In this document: positions 41,459 to 49,611 of the stretch, piece after piece
Position numbering within the stretch: position 1 is the first letter of the stretch
How the letters are laid out: each line of letters opens with the position of its first letter
Source: JABWBD01 sp040768665
GTDB lineage: Bacteria > Planctomycetota > Planctomycetia > Pirellulales > Thermoguttaceae
DNA: 64,000 nucleotides
Reading direction: 5' to 3'
Assembly: GCA_040768665.1 (NCBI GenBank)
Contig: JAXGMN010000017.1
Coordinates: 181,504 to 245,503, forward strand
Program-made: the position numbers and the translations under genes
The notes under the pieces: generated by a model
Database searches by the model: none
What the model saw: only the letters and a program-made list of their open reading frames with translations
What the model was told of the DNA's origin: nothing

Positions 41459-44275
41459 ATGGCTAAACAACCCTGCCTAACATGGCAACACTTGGCCTGG
41501 ACCTACAACCGTGCGCAAGACATTAGGCTCAACCAGGAATTCTCGGAGTATCAGAGGATACAACGTGTCCGCGAAGTGGTTGAGGCGGTCATGGCTGTCG
41601 CCGGAATTGGATCGGGCTCAGTGGGCACGTATGCGTCGTTTCTTGGAGCAGTGCTCGCATTTCTCCCAGAGCAGGAAAGGCCCTTCGTCGATCTCCTGCC
41701 AATGAGTCTCGCGGGTATTGAAGGCACACAGCGCGATCTGTACCTTTCGATCGGCCAGTCAATCTCTGGCGGCATGGCCGTAGATTGGGAGTCGGCTGAC
41801 CTACTATGCCAGGTTGACAGTGCGGGACGCGCAATAGGGTTTTCCGGTCAGGCACGCACTCTTGCCGAATTGACACCTCCTGCGATTGACGTTCCGGGGT
41901 ACGGACCAGCTTCATTGCCTTACGGCGAACTCGGTGTTACCTGGCAGCAGCTTGCGACGCTTTACAATCAGTCGCGTCTTCTCGGACTTGACGATCTTGG
42001 CGCTTCAGTTGATAGAGCCGAGGCGGTACGGACTTTGGTTGAACGAACTGTCGCAATTATTGGAAACGCCCCTGGTATTGCAGGCGTGGCAGCTAGCTTC
42101 GTTGGAGTTGCCTTTGAGGTTGGTTCCAAGGGACCGCCGCTTGACTCTAACGTTGACCAACTGCCGTTGACACTTCTGGGCCTGCCCCAGGGTCAGCGCG
42201 CTCTTTTCCGATCGGTAGGAGAGGCGATTGCTCAGCAGGTTGGTGACGTTCAGATCGACTGGCGCACCGCGGATTTGTATCTGTTGGTCGACGGAAGAGG
42301 TCACGTCGTCGGATATGATAACGCTGCAGAGCCTGCGACCGTGCCCGAACCGGTAGAGATTCTTGGTTTTCCATCGGCAGCGATTCCATATCGATCGAAT
42401 TATCCTCCTGCGACTGCGATCGAGACCGACGCGACGACAGGAAGTACGGGGATTCGGACCGACGTGATCGGAACCCAGGAGACACAAGCCAGCGACCCTG
42501 ACAAGGAAGGGCCCTTGCCAGAAACAGGTCAGACTCGTGGCGATGAGGCCCTATCGAACGGGGACGTGGACGGCGGCTTGGGGCAGCCCGGTTCTCAATC
42601 ATCCCAGACACCTGCGCAAAGTCCCTGGGAAGCCCTTCCGGAATCAGTTTTGCCTGAAGAGCCTCCTGAGGCGACGTCTCTCGACGCGGCCCATGGCGGC
42701 CCCGCGACTTCGCTGCCATCAAATGCAGTCACGCCCGCTACCTCCCTTGGCGAGCCGACACCGAGCATGCCCCACCATCCGACTGAAAGATCAGCTGCCG
42801 CGGCCGGTGGGCCCTCGGGACCTTCTTCAGGGACTTTTAACAAGGATTCTCAGGACTTCTGGCAGCGTCTGGCAGGGGCAACGACGGATTGCGCCCTGGC
42901 AGGAACGGGGCTACTGGGTCTGCTCGGACAATATGAGCGGATTATCCAGGAGACACTCGACACCGATCGAGAAGAAAACCTTGTGGCGTTGCAGGAATTT
43001 GCTGCACGCATTGCCAACAGTACCGCGCCCCGAACTGGAGCCGGTGAGCGAACGCGCGGGCGGCTGACAATCGGCCCGGAAATGGCCGAAATGCTGAATC
43101 AGGCCATTCGCGAGTCGGCAGCGAGAGGCGAAGGCTTTGCGAGTGCGCTGGAACGATGGGAGAATACGCTCTTGGGGGCGACCCACACGAATGTCCCGGG
43201 TGCAATAGAGACTGTCGACGGAGACGCATCCGATGATCTTGCATCACCCGGACCAGGCACGCCCGACGTGTTGACTACCGCCGCTGGCACATCTGCCTGG
43301 GAGCTGGATCCTACTCAGTTCTTAGATGACGCCGAACACCTTCACTTGGATTCTGCCAGTTTCACGGCAGAGGTGCTGGGGGCACAAAGCGACGGGGTTC
43401 GCGCCGTGGACTTGCCGGCGTGGACGGCGAGTGATACTCCCCCTCCGCCGGACGGCGCGAGGAGTCAACCGAATCTGCGTGGAGCCCCGCCTTCGGTATC
43501 TGGTGACGATGGTTCCGCCTGGGGTATCTTATCTGATCAATATGGCAATCCTGTCGAAGCGAACGGGGGCGCGGTTTACGACGGTCGGAGCGCCATGTAC
43601 GGCGATCAGCAGGCCGGGGATTTCGGGCCACGCGAAGACATGGCTGCCATTGACGTTCGAGGAGGCAACCCCAACTTCCAGTCTGCCTGGGACATCGTCG
43701 AGCCGGTCAGTCCTATAGACGAAATACAGCCGTCGGCTCACGGCGTCGACGACTTCGACGACGGCGCGCGGGAAGGTGTGGAATTCGACTGGCAGGAAGT
43801 CGAAGACCCCCCCGTCGTCAGTCCCAACAGCCATTTCGCGAGGTCTTTTGTTGGGCCGCTTAGTCCGCCAGACGAGACGCCTCCAACGGGTGCAGACATC
43901 GACAGCGTGAACATACACGCATACGAGCTGGCGTTGGACGATAACTTAGAGGTAAACCCCGGAGCAGACGGGTATGAGGATGCGTCCAGCGTCGGGCCTC
44001 AAGCCCGGTCCGCGTGGGATGTCGACGCACCCATCGACTCACATAACGAGAGAGACGGTGGCTACTACTACGATGAACATTCTGGCTGGGATCGGCACAC
44101 AACGGAAGATTTACCAGTTCCTGATGATTCAGCATGGTCGGACGCTGTAATGCCCGATCAGGATGCGTTTGGCCACGAAGTCGACTTGTCCGCAGACTAC
44201 GAAGTCGACCATGATTACACCGTGGAACATGACGACGATGACAATGACCCCTACCCCCATCCCGGCGATTTCTAG
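41459..44275 (+). CDS. Large acidic orphan protein with a duplicated N-terminal module
   Basis: 938 residues, no family recognised. Two copies of a roughly 125-residue module occupy about 7-131 and 159-285. Copy 1 opens LTWQHLAWTYNRAQDI and closes DWESADLLCQVDSAGRAIGF; copy 2 opens VTWQQLATLYNQSRLL and closes DWRTADLYLLVDGRGHVVGY; each contains a Gly-rich hydrophobic stretch. A Pro/Ser/Thr/Glu-rich linker follows (about 300-450), then a short helical domain (QDFWQRLAGATTDCALAGTG, about 462-580). The long tail is acidic and repetitive (SAWDIVEP, SAWDVDAP, SAWSDAVMP) and ends in an Asp-rich run. No signal peptide. The tail composition suggests a disordered, possibly binding, region. Confidence 0.75.
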   Translation: MAKQPCLTWQHLAWTYNRAQDIRLNQEFSEYQRIQRVREVVEAVMAVAGIGSGSVGTYASFLGAVLAFLPEQERPFVDLLPMSLAGIEGTQRDLYLSIGQSISGGMAVDWESADLLCQVDSAGRAIGFSGQARTLAELTPPAIDVPGYGPASLPYGELGVTWQQLATLYNQSRLLGLDDLGASVDRAEAVRTLVERTVAIIGNAPGIAGVAASFVGVAFEVGSKGPPLDSNVDQLPLTLLGLPQGQRALFRSVGEAIAQQVGDVQIDWRTADLYLLVDGRGHVVGYDNAAEPATVPEPVEILGFPSAAIPYRSNYPPATAIETDATTGSTGIRTDVIGTQETQASDPDKEGPLPETGQTRGDEALSNGDVDGGLGQPGSQSSQTPAQSPWEALPESVLPEEPPEATSLDAAHGGPATSLPSNAVTPATSLGEPTPSMPHHPTERSAAAAGGPSGPSSGTFNKDSQDFWQRLAGATTDCALAGTGLLGLLGQYERIIQETLDTDREENLVALQEFAARIANSTAPRTGAGERTRGRLTIGPEMAEMLNQAIRESAARGEGFASALERWENTLLGATHTNVPGAIETVDGDASDDLASPGPGTPDVLTTAAGTSAWELDPTQFLDDAEHLHLDSASFTAEVLGAQSDGVRAVDLPAWTASDTPPPPDGARSQPNLRGAPPSVSGDDGSAWGILSDQYGNPVEANGGAVYDGRSAMYGDQQAGDFGPREDMAAIDVRGGNPNFQSAWDIVEPVSPIDEIQPSAHGVDDFDDGAREGVEFDWQEVEDPPVVSPNSHFARSFVGPLSPPDETPPTGADIDSVNIHAYELALDDNLEVNPGADGYEDASSVGPQARSAWDVDAPIDSHNERDGGYYYDEHSGWDRHTTEDLPVPDDSAWSDAVMPDQDAFGHEVDLSADYEVDHDYTVEHDDDDNDPYPHPGDF

Positions 44276-44331
44276 TGAAAGATACGAAAGGGAGGAGGAA
44301 GGGGGCTGTGATGCTGGCTGAGGAGCCTCGT

Positions 44332-45579
44332 TCACCTGCCGGATGAACCGACAGGGGTTGGCCACGTCGACTGGTTGCCGTAGCTTCCTCCGGTACGTGA
44401 GGCATCTTTGGCACTGCCGAGTTGCCCCTCCCACTCTGCGGTGAGCTCGCGCGTGGTGTGGAAATCAATCTCACCGGCATCCAAGTCCGGCAAACCGGTG
44501 TGCCGGAGTTTCACCCGATAGACTCCTACCGGGAGATCGGGGACGGTGCAGGGCGTCTGGTAGGGATGGCCGTCAGGGTCCAGCAGAGGTGCACCGTTCA
44601 AGAGTATGGTGGCGCCGAATGGCCTGGTGATGAAGTTTACGTGCACGGTGGCCGGAGACCGCGGCAAGCTCGCCCATAGCACTGCAGCCGCCAGAGCGAT
44701 CAGGGCTGCTGCGGCAGAAACGGCCCATCGGCGGCGCCGGGTTCGTCTGTCCGGGCCGCCGGCGGCGCCGTGGGTCAACTCGGCAAGCATCGCACGCGCG
44801 TCGGCGAACCTGGCATTTGGCGCCGGTTGGCAGGCTCGCAAGACAATCCGGTTCAACGCGGCGAGGATCGGATCACGGCCAATTTCGCGGGCCCGCGGGC
44901 TGAGACGCGGAAACTCCGAGGGAGGCAGTCCCGTGATCATCTGGTAAATCACCAGGCCGGCCGCGTAGACATCGGCTCGCATGTCCATGCGACCGTCGGG
45001 CGGCATGTACTCGAGAGTGCCGACACGAGAGATGGTCCGGTCCGCATCCGTCAGCAGTCCGAAGTCGGCCAGTTTCAGATCGCCGTCGATGAAGAGGCAA
45101 TTCGCGGGCTTCACATCCCGATGGACGATTCCCGCCTCGTGGAGACAGGCCAGCGCGGCAAGCAGTTGCCCCGCGCAGCGGCAGCAGGCGTCGGCGGGAA
45201 AAGGCCCGCCTTCGAGCCGCGTCTGAAGTGTGGCGGGCCGGTAGTCCGGTTCGAGCGACGCGGGGCCGCCCGCTGCATTGTCGGCGGGCTCCATGAGGTA
45301 GAACAGATAGTCCGAGGTGCGGCCGACGTGGTGAATGGCCAGGAGATTGGAGTGGCGATGGCGGACCGCCGATTCCAAACGCGCCAGGGAGACGATTTCA
45401 CGCCCCGCCAGATCCGCCGCGCCGGGAGCGCGATGGGGAACCACCTTGACCGCGCAGAGCTTGCCCGTCGTGCGATTCGTCGCCAGCCACACATGGCCGA
45501 AGGTTCCCCGGCCGACCTCGCGAACCAGCTCGAGGTCGGGAATGGCCAAGGCCGGCTCGTCGGCATGCGCCCCGCTCAC
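44332..45579 (-). CDS. Membrane-anchored Ser/Thr protein kinase with PEGA domain
   Basis: 415 residues. The Hanks-type kinase domain (about 14-270) is complete: glycine loop GRGTFGHV, Lys45 in CAVKVV, catalytic Asp155 in IVHRDVKPAN, and DFG at 172-174. A transmembrane helix (WAVSAAAALIALAAAVLWAS, about 285-304) leads to an extracytoplasmic PEGA domain (FGATILLNGAPLL...TPCTVPDLPVGVYRVKLRHTG). The start overlaps the stop of the ECF sigma factor gene by ATGA. Such sigma/kinase pairs are characteristic of planctomycetes; the kinase may control the sigma factor or relay a surface signal. Confidence 0.92.
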   Translation of the reverse strand: MSGAHADEPALAIPDLELVREVGRGTFGHVWLATNRTTGKLCAVKVVPHRAPGAADLAGREIVSLARLESAVRHRHSNLLAIHHVGRTSDYLFYLMEPADNAAGGPASLEPDYRPATLQTRLEGGPFPADACCRCAGQLLAALACLHEAGIVHRDVKPANCLFIDGDLKLADFGLLTDADRTISRVGTLEYMPPDGRMDMRADVYAAGLVIYQMITGLPPSEFPRLSPRAREIGRDPILAALNRIVLRACQPAPNARFADARAMLAELTHGAAGGPDRRTRRRRWAVSAAAALIALAAAVLWASLPRSPATVHVNFITRPFGATILLNGAPLLDPDGHPYQTPCTVPDLPVGVYRVKLRHTGLPDLDAGEIDFHTTRELTAEWEGQLGSAKDASRTGGSYGNQSTWPTPVGSSGR

Positions 45580-46280
45580 GTGGCAGCCTCCCCGATCCGG
45601 CTGCGAGGGTGCTCAATGTGCTCGAGCAGCGTCCGCTCGACCTCCGCGCCGGGGCGGACCTCCATCGCTTCTCGCAGCCGCCGGCCCAGTTCCCCGCGGC
45701 GCCGATACGGTTCGCCGAGCTCCTGCAGTCGCTTGAGCACGCGACGGCGCGCAAGGTAGACAGCGTTTCGGCTCAGACCGGTGATGCGAGCCGCTTCCGC
45801 CCCGGAGAGTCCGTGGAGCACGACCAATTCGAACGCCTGGTACGTCTGCGGCTGCATCTCTCGCCGAACGACGTCCAGAATCGCCGCGAGCAGGGCCTGT
45901 TCGAAAAGAAGTTCCCATTTCCGGTCCGGCGGACTGCCCGAGTCTTCAGGTTCGCGAGCACCAAGGGCCGCCTCGCCGCCCAATCCTCTTACACGCTCCG
46001 ACGCCCGGCGCCGCCGCTGGGCCAACTGGTTGCGGACGACGGCCATCAGCCAGTCGCGAAACCGGCCCCGAGCCGGGTCGTAGTGGAAGACTTCGCGTTT
46101 CTCGAACACCGCCAGCATGACATCCTGGACGACTTCTTCGGCCGTGTGGGGCGAACAACCACGGTGGCGAGCGAACGCATAGACCGGCGCCGTGTACGTC
46201 CGCGCGAACTGCTCCCATCCGATCGCGTCCGATGGATCTCGGAGACGCTCCAGCAAGGTTCCTCGGGTGGGGCTGATCAT
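45576..46280 (-). CDS. ECF-type RNA polymerase sigma factor
   Basis: A 234-residue group 4 sigma factor. Region 2 (about 12-95) contains WEQFARTYTAPVYAFARHRG, AEEVVQDVMLAVFEKRE, and DWLMAVVRNQLAQRRRR. Region 4 (about 145-195) contains YQAFELVVLHGLSGAEAARI and TGLSRNAVYLARRRVLKRL, with the DNA-reading helix. A 40-residue charged tail follows. No anti-sigma gene adjoins; instead the overlapping kinase gene is the partner, fitting the planctomycete ECF-kinase type. Downstream promoters controlled by it cannot be named. Confidence 0.92.
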   Translation of the reverse strand: MISPTRGTLLERLRDPSDAIGWEQFARTYTAPVYAFARHRGCSPHTAEEVVQDVMLAVFEKREVFHYDPARGRFRDWLMAVVRNQLAQRRRRASERVRGLGGEAALGAREPEDSGSPPDRKWELLFEQALLAAILDVVRREMQPQTYQAFELVVLHGLSGAEAARITGLSRNAVYLARRRVLKRLQELGEPYRRRGELGRRLREAMEVRPGAEVERTLLEHIEHPRSRIGEAAT

Positions 46281-46332
46281 ACGCGCGTCTCGGGCATTCG
46301 CGTGGCCTGCTTCAAAAACGGGTAAGGATTGA

Positions 46333-46417
46333 TCGAGAAAAAAGTGTCAGGAACCATTTGCCGGAAACCGGCCCTTCGGGTGCTTCGCACAAATGGTTCC
46401 TGACACTTTTTTCTCGA
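46333..46417. repeat. Perfect 28-bp inverted repeat around GTGTCAGGAACC
   Basis: Left arm 46333-46360 and right arm 46390-46417 are exact reverse complements (28 bp) around a 29-nt spacer that holds a small CCGG-AAA-CCGG stem. The right arm carries a T6 run, so it could terminate transcription. It lies just upstream of the ECF sigma gene. Confidence 0.75.
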
Positions 46418-46445
46418 ACGTTGCTAACCGTTCACGGGGCGGAAC

Positions 46446-46543
46446 AGAGGGGGACAGGTCCATGTTTTCGGCCAATGTCTTTGACGCCAGAGTATTCGGA
46501 TCGGCCGAAAAATGGACCGGTCCCCGGCCGCGGGCGTTAGCGG
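46446..46543. repeat. Dispersed palindromic repeat, copy 1
   Basis: About 98 bases, strongly similar to 54261-54358. Arms GGGGACAGGTCCATGTTTTC and the complementary GAAAAATGGACCGGTCCCC are separated by a conserved spacer (GTCTTTGACGCCA). MITE- or REP-like, no coding capacity. Confidence 0.7.
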
Positions 46544-46704
46544 TTACGGTTGTGGTCCACGCCGGTCGCTTCGGTTATTCTCTGTGAATGCGAAGAAGTT
46601 CGCAAGAAAGTACGACAGATTTTTGACCTTGAGGCAAAATCTATTCCAGTGCAAGTCCCGGGGTGGGCTCGCACGAAGACCAAACCTTCCCGGGGGGAAT
46701 TCCA

Positions 46705-47535
46705 GTGAGCCTGATTGCCCCTGCCATCGTGGCCTGTGTCGTCAGTGCCTCTCCGGTACATCAGGGGGAGACTCCTTCGACCCGGCTTTACATTTGCACG
46801 GTGCCCCGCGGCGCCGAGGTCGCGGTGGATGGCAAGCTGCTGGGTCGCTCCGACGACCTCTTCCTCGTGCCTTCCGGCGTCCGTAGCGTTACGGTCGAGC
46901 TGGACGGGTACGTGCCGGAGGTCCGCCGGGTCGAAGTCCGCGACGGTTGGATCGAGCGGATCACCGTGCGGCTGCAGCGGTCGGAGACAAATGCGGCGAG
47001 GGAGCCGTCTGCCGGGCAGCCCGGCGGCAAGGGTCGTCGCTTCTCCGGTGCCGAGATTCGCGTCGGACATGTCAACGATACGTCGGAGAAGAAGCAAAGC
47101 CTTGCGGGCACGGGCCATTTCGTGCGGTTCCGCCGGCCTGCGGGAATCGAAAGAGCCGTCGCGGTAGAAATCTACGCGGCCCGCTACGGCTATCCGCAGC
47201 CGCCAGACGAAGATTTCCAGGTCTTTCTCGTCGACCAGCGGCAGCAGGTGATCGGTGAGTTTGCCTTTCCTTACGGGCAGATCGACCGCGGCGATCTCCG
47301 ATGGCACCGGCTTGCGATCCCGCCCACCCGGGTGCCGGAGGAGTTCGGCGTGGCCCTGTCGTTTCATCCTCATCAGAGCAAGGGGATCTACCTGGGGATC
47401 GATATGGGCGTGGCGGAGAGCCATTCCTATACGGGGCTGCCCGAACAAGGCTTTGTTGCGCGTGACGAGCCGGGCGACTGGATGGTCCGGGTCGTGTTCG
47501 AAGATTCAAACGCCGGGCGGCCGGCGGTGCAGTAG
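46705..47535 (+). CDS. Exported PEGA-domain protein with shared C-terminal module (paralogue 1)
   Basis: 276 residues. A signal peptide (VSLIAPAIVACVVSASPVHQ) is followed by a PEGA domain (about 27-95: LYICTVPRGAEVAVDGKLLG...VPSGVRSVTVELDGYVPEVR). A module of about 135 residues ends the protein: IRVGHVNDTSEKKQSLAGTG, VEIYAARYGYPQPPDEDFQV, FGVALSFHPHQSKGIYLGID, and GDWMVRVVF. The same module ends the next two proteins. GTG 46705 has a GGGGGGA RBS and yields the signal peptide, so it is preferred over 46663. Function unknown; secreted. Confidence 0.75.
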   Translation: MSLIAPAIVACVVSASPVHQGETPSTRLYICTVPRGAEVAVDGKLLGRSDDLFLVPSGVRSVTVELDGYVPEVRRVEVRDGWIERITVRLQRSETNAAREPSAGQPGGKGRRFSGAEIRVGHVNDTSEKKQSLAGTGHFVRFRRPAGIERAVAVEIYAARYGYPQPPDEDFQVFLVDQRQQVIGEFAFPYGQIDRGDLRWHRLAIPPTRVPEEFGVALSFHPHQSKGIYLGIDMGVAESHSYTGLPEQGFVARDEPGDWMVRVVFEDSNAGRPAVQ

Positions 47536-47665
47536 GTCGATAGGACGCATAGAAAAAGCGGCATGATTTGGAAACGGGGACAGGCAATCGGCACGACGGT
47601 CTTTCTTCAGTGGCCTTCAGAGGGCCAGTCGCCGTTTTTTGAACTATGCCGGAAAAGGGAGAACG

Positions 47666-48418
47666 ATGATGATCCAAAAGAGTATCGGTCTTGCCGTTTT
47701 GGGTTCAGTGCTCATCGCGGCCGGCTTTGCCCAAGCCGCCAGAGAATCTTCGCCCATGCGCGTTTGGAAGGACGCAAGCGGGAAGCATACGATCGAGGCC
47801 AAGATGATTGGTTACGAGGATGGAACGGTGCAGTTGCAGCGTGCGGACGGAACGACTCTTACTGTGCCTCTGGAAAAGTTGTCCGATGCGGATCAGGAGT
47901 TTGTCCAGTCGGGCGGCGAGGGTGTGGTTTCAGGGGAACCGCAGGAGCTCAAAGCGGACGACGGACGGCCCGCGGGCAAGAGAAGCATCGCCGGAGGAGG
48001 ACACGCGGTCCGGTTCGAGGCGCCGGAGGGCTCCTGGGCCGTAACGGCCGTGCGGCTCCATGGCTCACGCTATGGCTATCCCGCACCGCCGAAAGAGGAC
48101 TTTCATGTGTGGATCTGCGACGAGGATTTCCAGGTGCTCTCCGATAACAAGCTGCCGTACCGTCTGTTCCAACGGGGACAAGAAGATTGGGTGACGCTAA
48201 GGGTCCGTCCGACCAACGTCAAGCAGAGCTTCCTCGTCTGCGTCGGCTTCAATCCGGCACAGACAAAAGGCGTCTACGTGAGCCATGACGGCGAGGGAAG
48301 CGGCAAGTCGATGGTTGCCCTGCCCGACGGCCCCCGGCGGCCGTTCGAGAACGGCGACTGGATGATCCGTGCGATGATCAAGCCCGCAAAACCCGACAGG
48401 GCCAAGGCCGACGAATAG
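47666..48418 (+). CDS. Exported SHD1-domain protein with shared C-terminal module (paralogue 2)
   Basis: 250 residues. The signal peptide ends near GFAQA (24). An SLA1-homology (SHD1) domain spans about 30-85 (MRVWKDASGKHTIEAKMIGY, EDGTVQLQRADG, VPLEKLSDADQEFVQ), frequent in planctomycete exported proteins. The C-terminal module follows (AGGGHAVRFEAPEGSWAVTA, LHGSRYGYPAPPKEDFHVWI, GFNPAQTKGVYVSHDG, NGDWMIRAMIKP). ATG 47666 (or 47669) follows GGGAG. It lies 130 bases after paralogue 1 and 13 before paralogue 3. Confidence 0.77.
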   Translation: MMIQKSIGLAVLGSVLIAAGFAQAARESSPMRVWKDASGKHTIEAKMIGYEDGTVQLQRADGTTLTVPLEKLSDADQEFVQSGGEGVVSGEPQELKADDGRPAGKRSIAGGGHAVRFEAPEGSWAVTAVRLHGSRYGYPAPPKEDFHVWICDEDFQVLSDNKLPYRLFQRGQEDWVTLRVRPTNVKQSFLVCVGFNPAQTKGVYVSHDGEGSGKSMVALPDGPRRPFENGDWMIRAMIKPAKPDRAKADE

Positions 48419-48431
48419 GAGAACTGTTGAG

Positions 48432-49496
48432 ATGAATTGCCGCTACTACGGTCACCGTTTCGTGGCGTTTGTTCTTTCGACCGGGCTGTGCGTCGCCGGG
48501 ATGATTGCCGCGGCGGCGGACCGCCCCGTGCGGCCGAAGTACGGTTCCGAACAGGCGACGGGCGCTCCCGACACTCCGGAACCTGGCGATCAGCCGACTG
48601 CCTGGACTTCGCTGACGCCCGACAACCAGAAGGAATGGCTGCTTTTGGAGTATCTTGAGGCCGTGAAGGCTTCGGCCGTTCGCGTTGTGGAAACCTTCAA
48701 CCCCGGGGCACTCGAGCGGGTCAGCGTCTTCGATCCGCAGGGGCGGGAGATCGAGGTCTGGCAAGGCGAGGATCCCACTCCACCGATCAGCTCCATGGGC
48801 ACGTCGAGCGTGCCCGTGAAAGTCGACTTCCCCGTACAAAAGGTGAAGATCTATCTCAACTCACCCGCGGTGAAGGGCTCCAACGCGATCGACGCCGTGG
48901 GCCTGGTCGACAACAACGGGAACGTCCGCTGGGCTTCGTCCGCGACCGCCAGCAGCACCTATGCGGACGTGGAATCGGTCGAAGAGCTGGCAACGGTCCC
49001 CGAGCGAGCCGTCTGCATCGCTCACGTCGACAACACGGCCGAAGGCAAGCGGAACTATGCGGACACGGGCTTCGGGGTCCGTTTCACCCGGCCTGAGGAA
49101 GCCGCCCACGTGGTGGCCATCCAGATATTCTGCAGCCGCTACGGCAATCCGCAGCCGCCGGAGGAGGATTTTCATATTTACCTGATGGATGACAACTGGA
49201 GGCTCATCAAAGAGCTGACTTGTCCTTACGCCCGGATTGCGCGCGGCCAGGAGCGGTGGTACACGTTCGGCGTTTCGCCGACGGAAGTGCCGCGGCAGTT
49301 CGGCGTGGGGCTATGGTTCAACGCTCGGCAGACCAAAGGAATCTACGTGGGCGTGGACAACGACGTCTCCCGATCGAGCTCGTACACCGGCACACCCGAC
49401 TCGGGATACCGGCCGATCGAGCAGAAACAGGGCTGGATGGTACGGGTCTGCCTGACGGCAGCGAAGGAGGCCAACTCGCAGGGGGACAAACGTTGA
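48432..49496 (+). CDS. Exported discoidin-like protein with shared C-terminal module (paralogue 3)
   Basis: 354 residues with a signal peptide (FVALSTGLCVAGMIAAAA type, cleaved near 30). The region at about 35-190 looks like an F5/8-type C (discoidin) jelly-roll: ATGAPDTPEPGDQPTAWTSL, WLLLEYLEAVKASAVRVVET, and VKIYLNSPAVKGSNAIDAVG. The shared module follows (CIAHVDNTAEGKRNYADTGF, IQIFCSRYGNPQPPEEDFHI, LWFNARQTKGIYVGVD, KQGWMVRVCL). Thus a third N-terminal domain precedes the same C-terminal one. Likely co-transcribed with paralogue 2. Confidence 0.77.
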   Translation: MNCRYYGHRFVAFVLSTGLCVAGMIAAAADRPVRPKYGSEQATGAPDTPEPGDQPTAWTSLTPDNQKEWLLLEYLEAVKASAVRVVETFNPGALERVSVFDPQGREIEVWQGEDPTPPISSMGTSSVPVKVDFPVQKVKIYLNSPAVKGSNAIDAVGLVDNNGNVRWASSATASSTYADVESVEELATVPERAVCIAHVDNTAEGKRNYADTGFGVRFTRPEEAAHVVAIQIFCSRYGNPQPPEEDFHIYLMDDNWRLIKELTCPYARIARGQERWYTFGVSPTEVPRQFGVGLWFNARQTKGIYVGVDNDVSRSSSYTGTPDSGYRPIEQKQGWMVRVCLTAAKEANSQGDKR

Positions 49497-49611
49497 TGCG
49501 ATCATTCGGGGAATTTATCGGTCCTGTCTGTTGCCGGGGCATTGTTTTGTTTGACATGACCGGCGAAGATTGGCAAGCCAGTCTCCGCCAGCCGTTCCTC
49601 CGGCCTCCGGC

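Noticed and set aside
46333..46543. CRISPR array
   Set aside because: The repeats are inverted and not regularly spaced; no cas genes are nearby.
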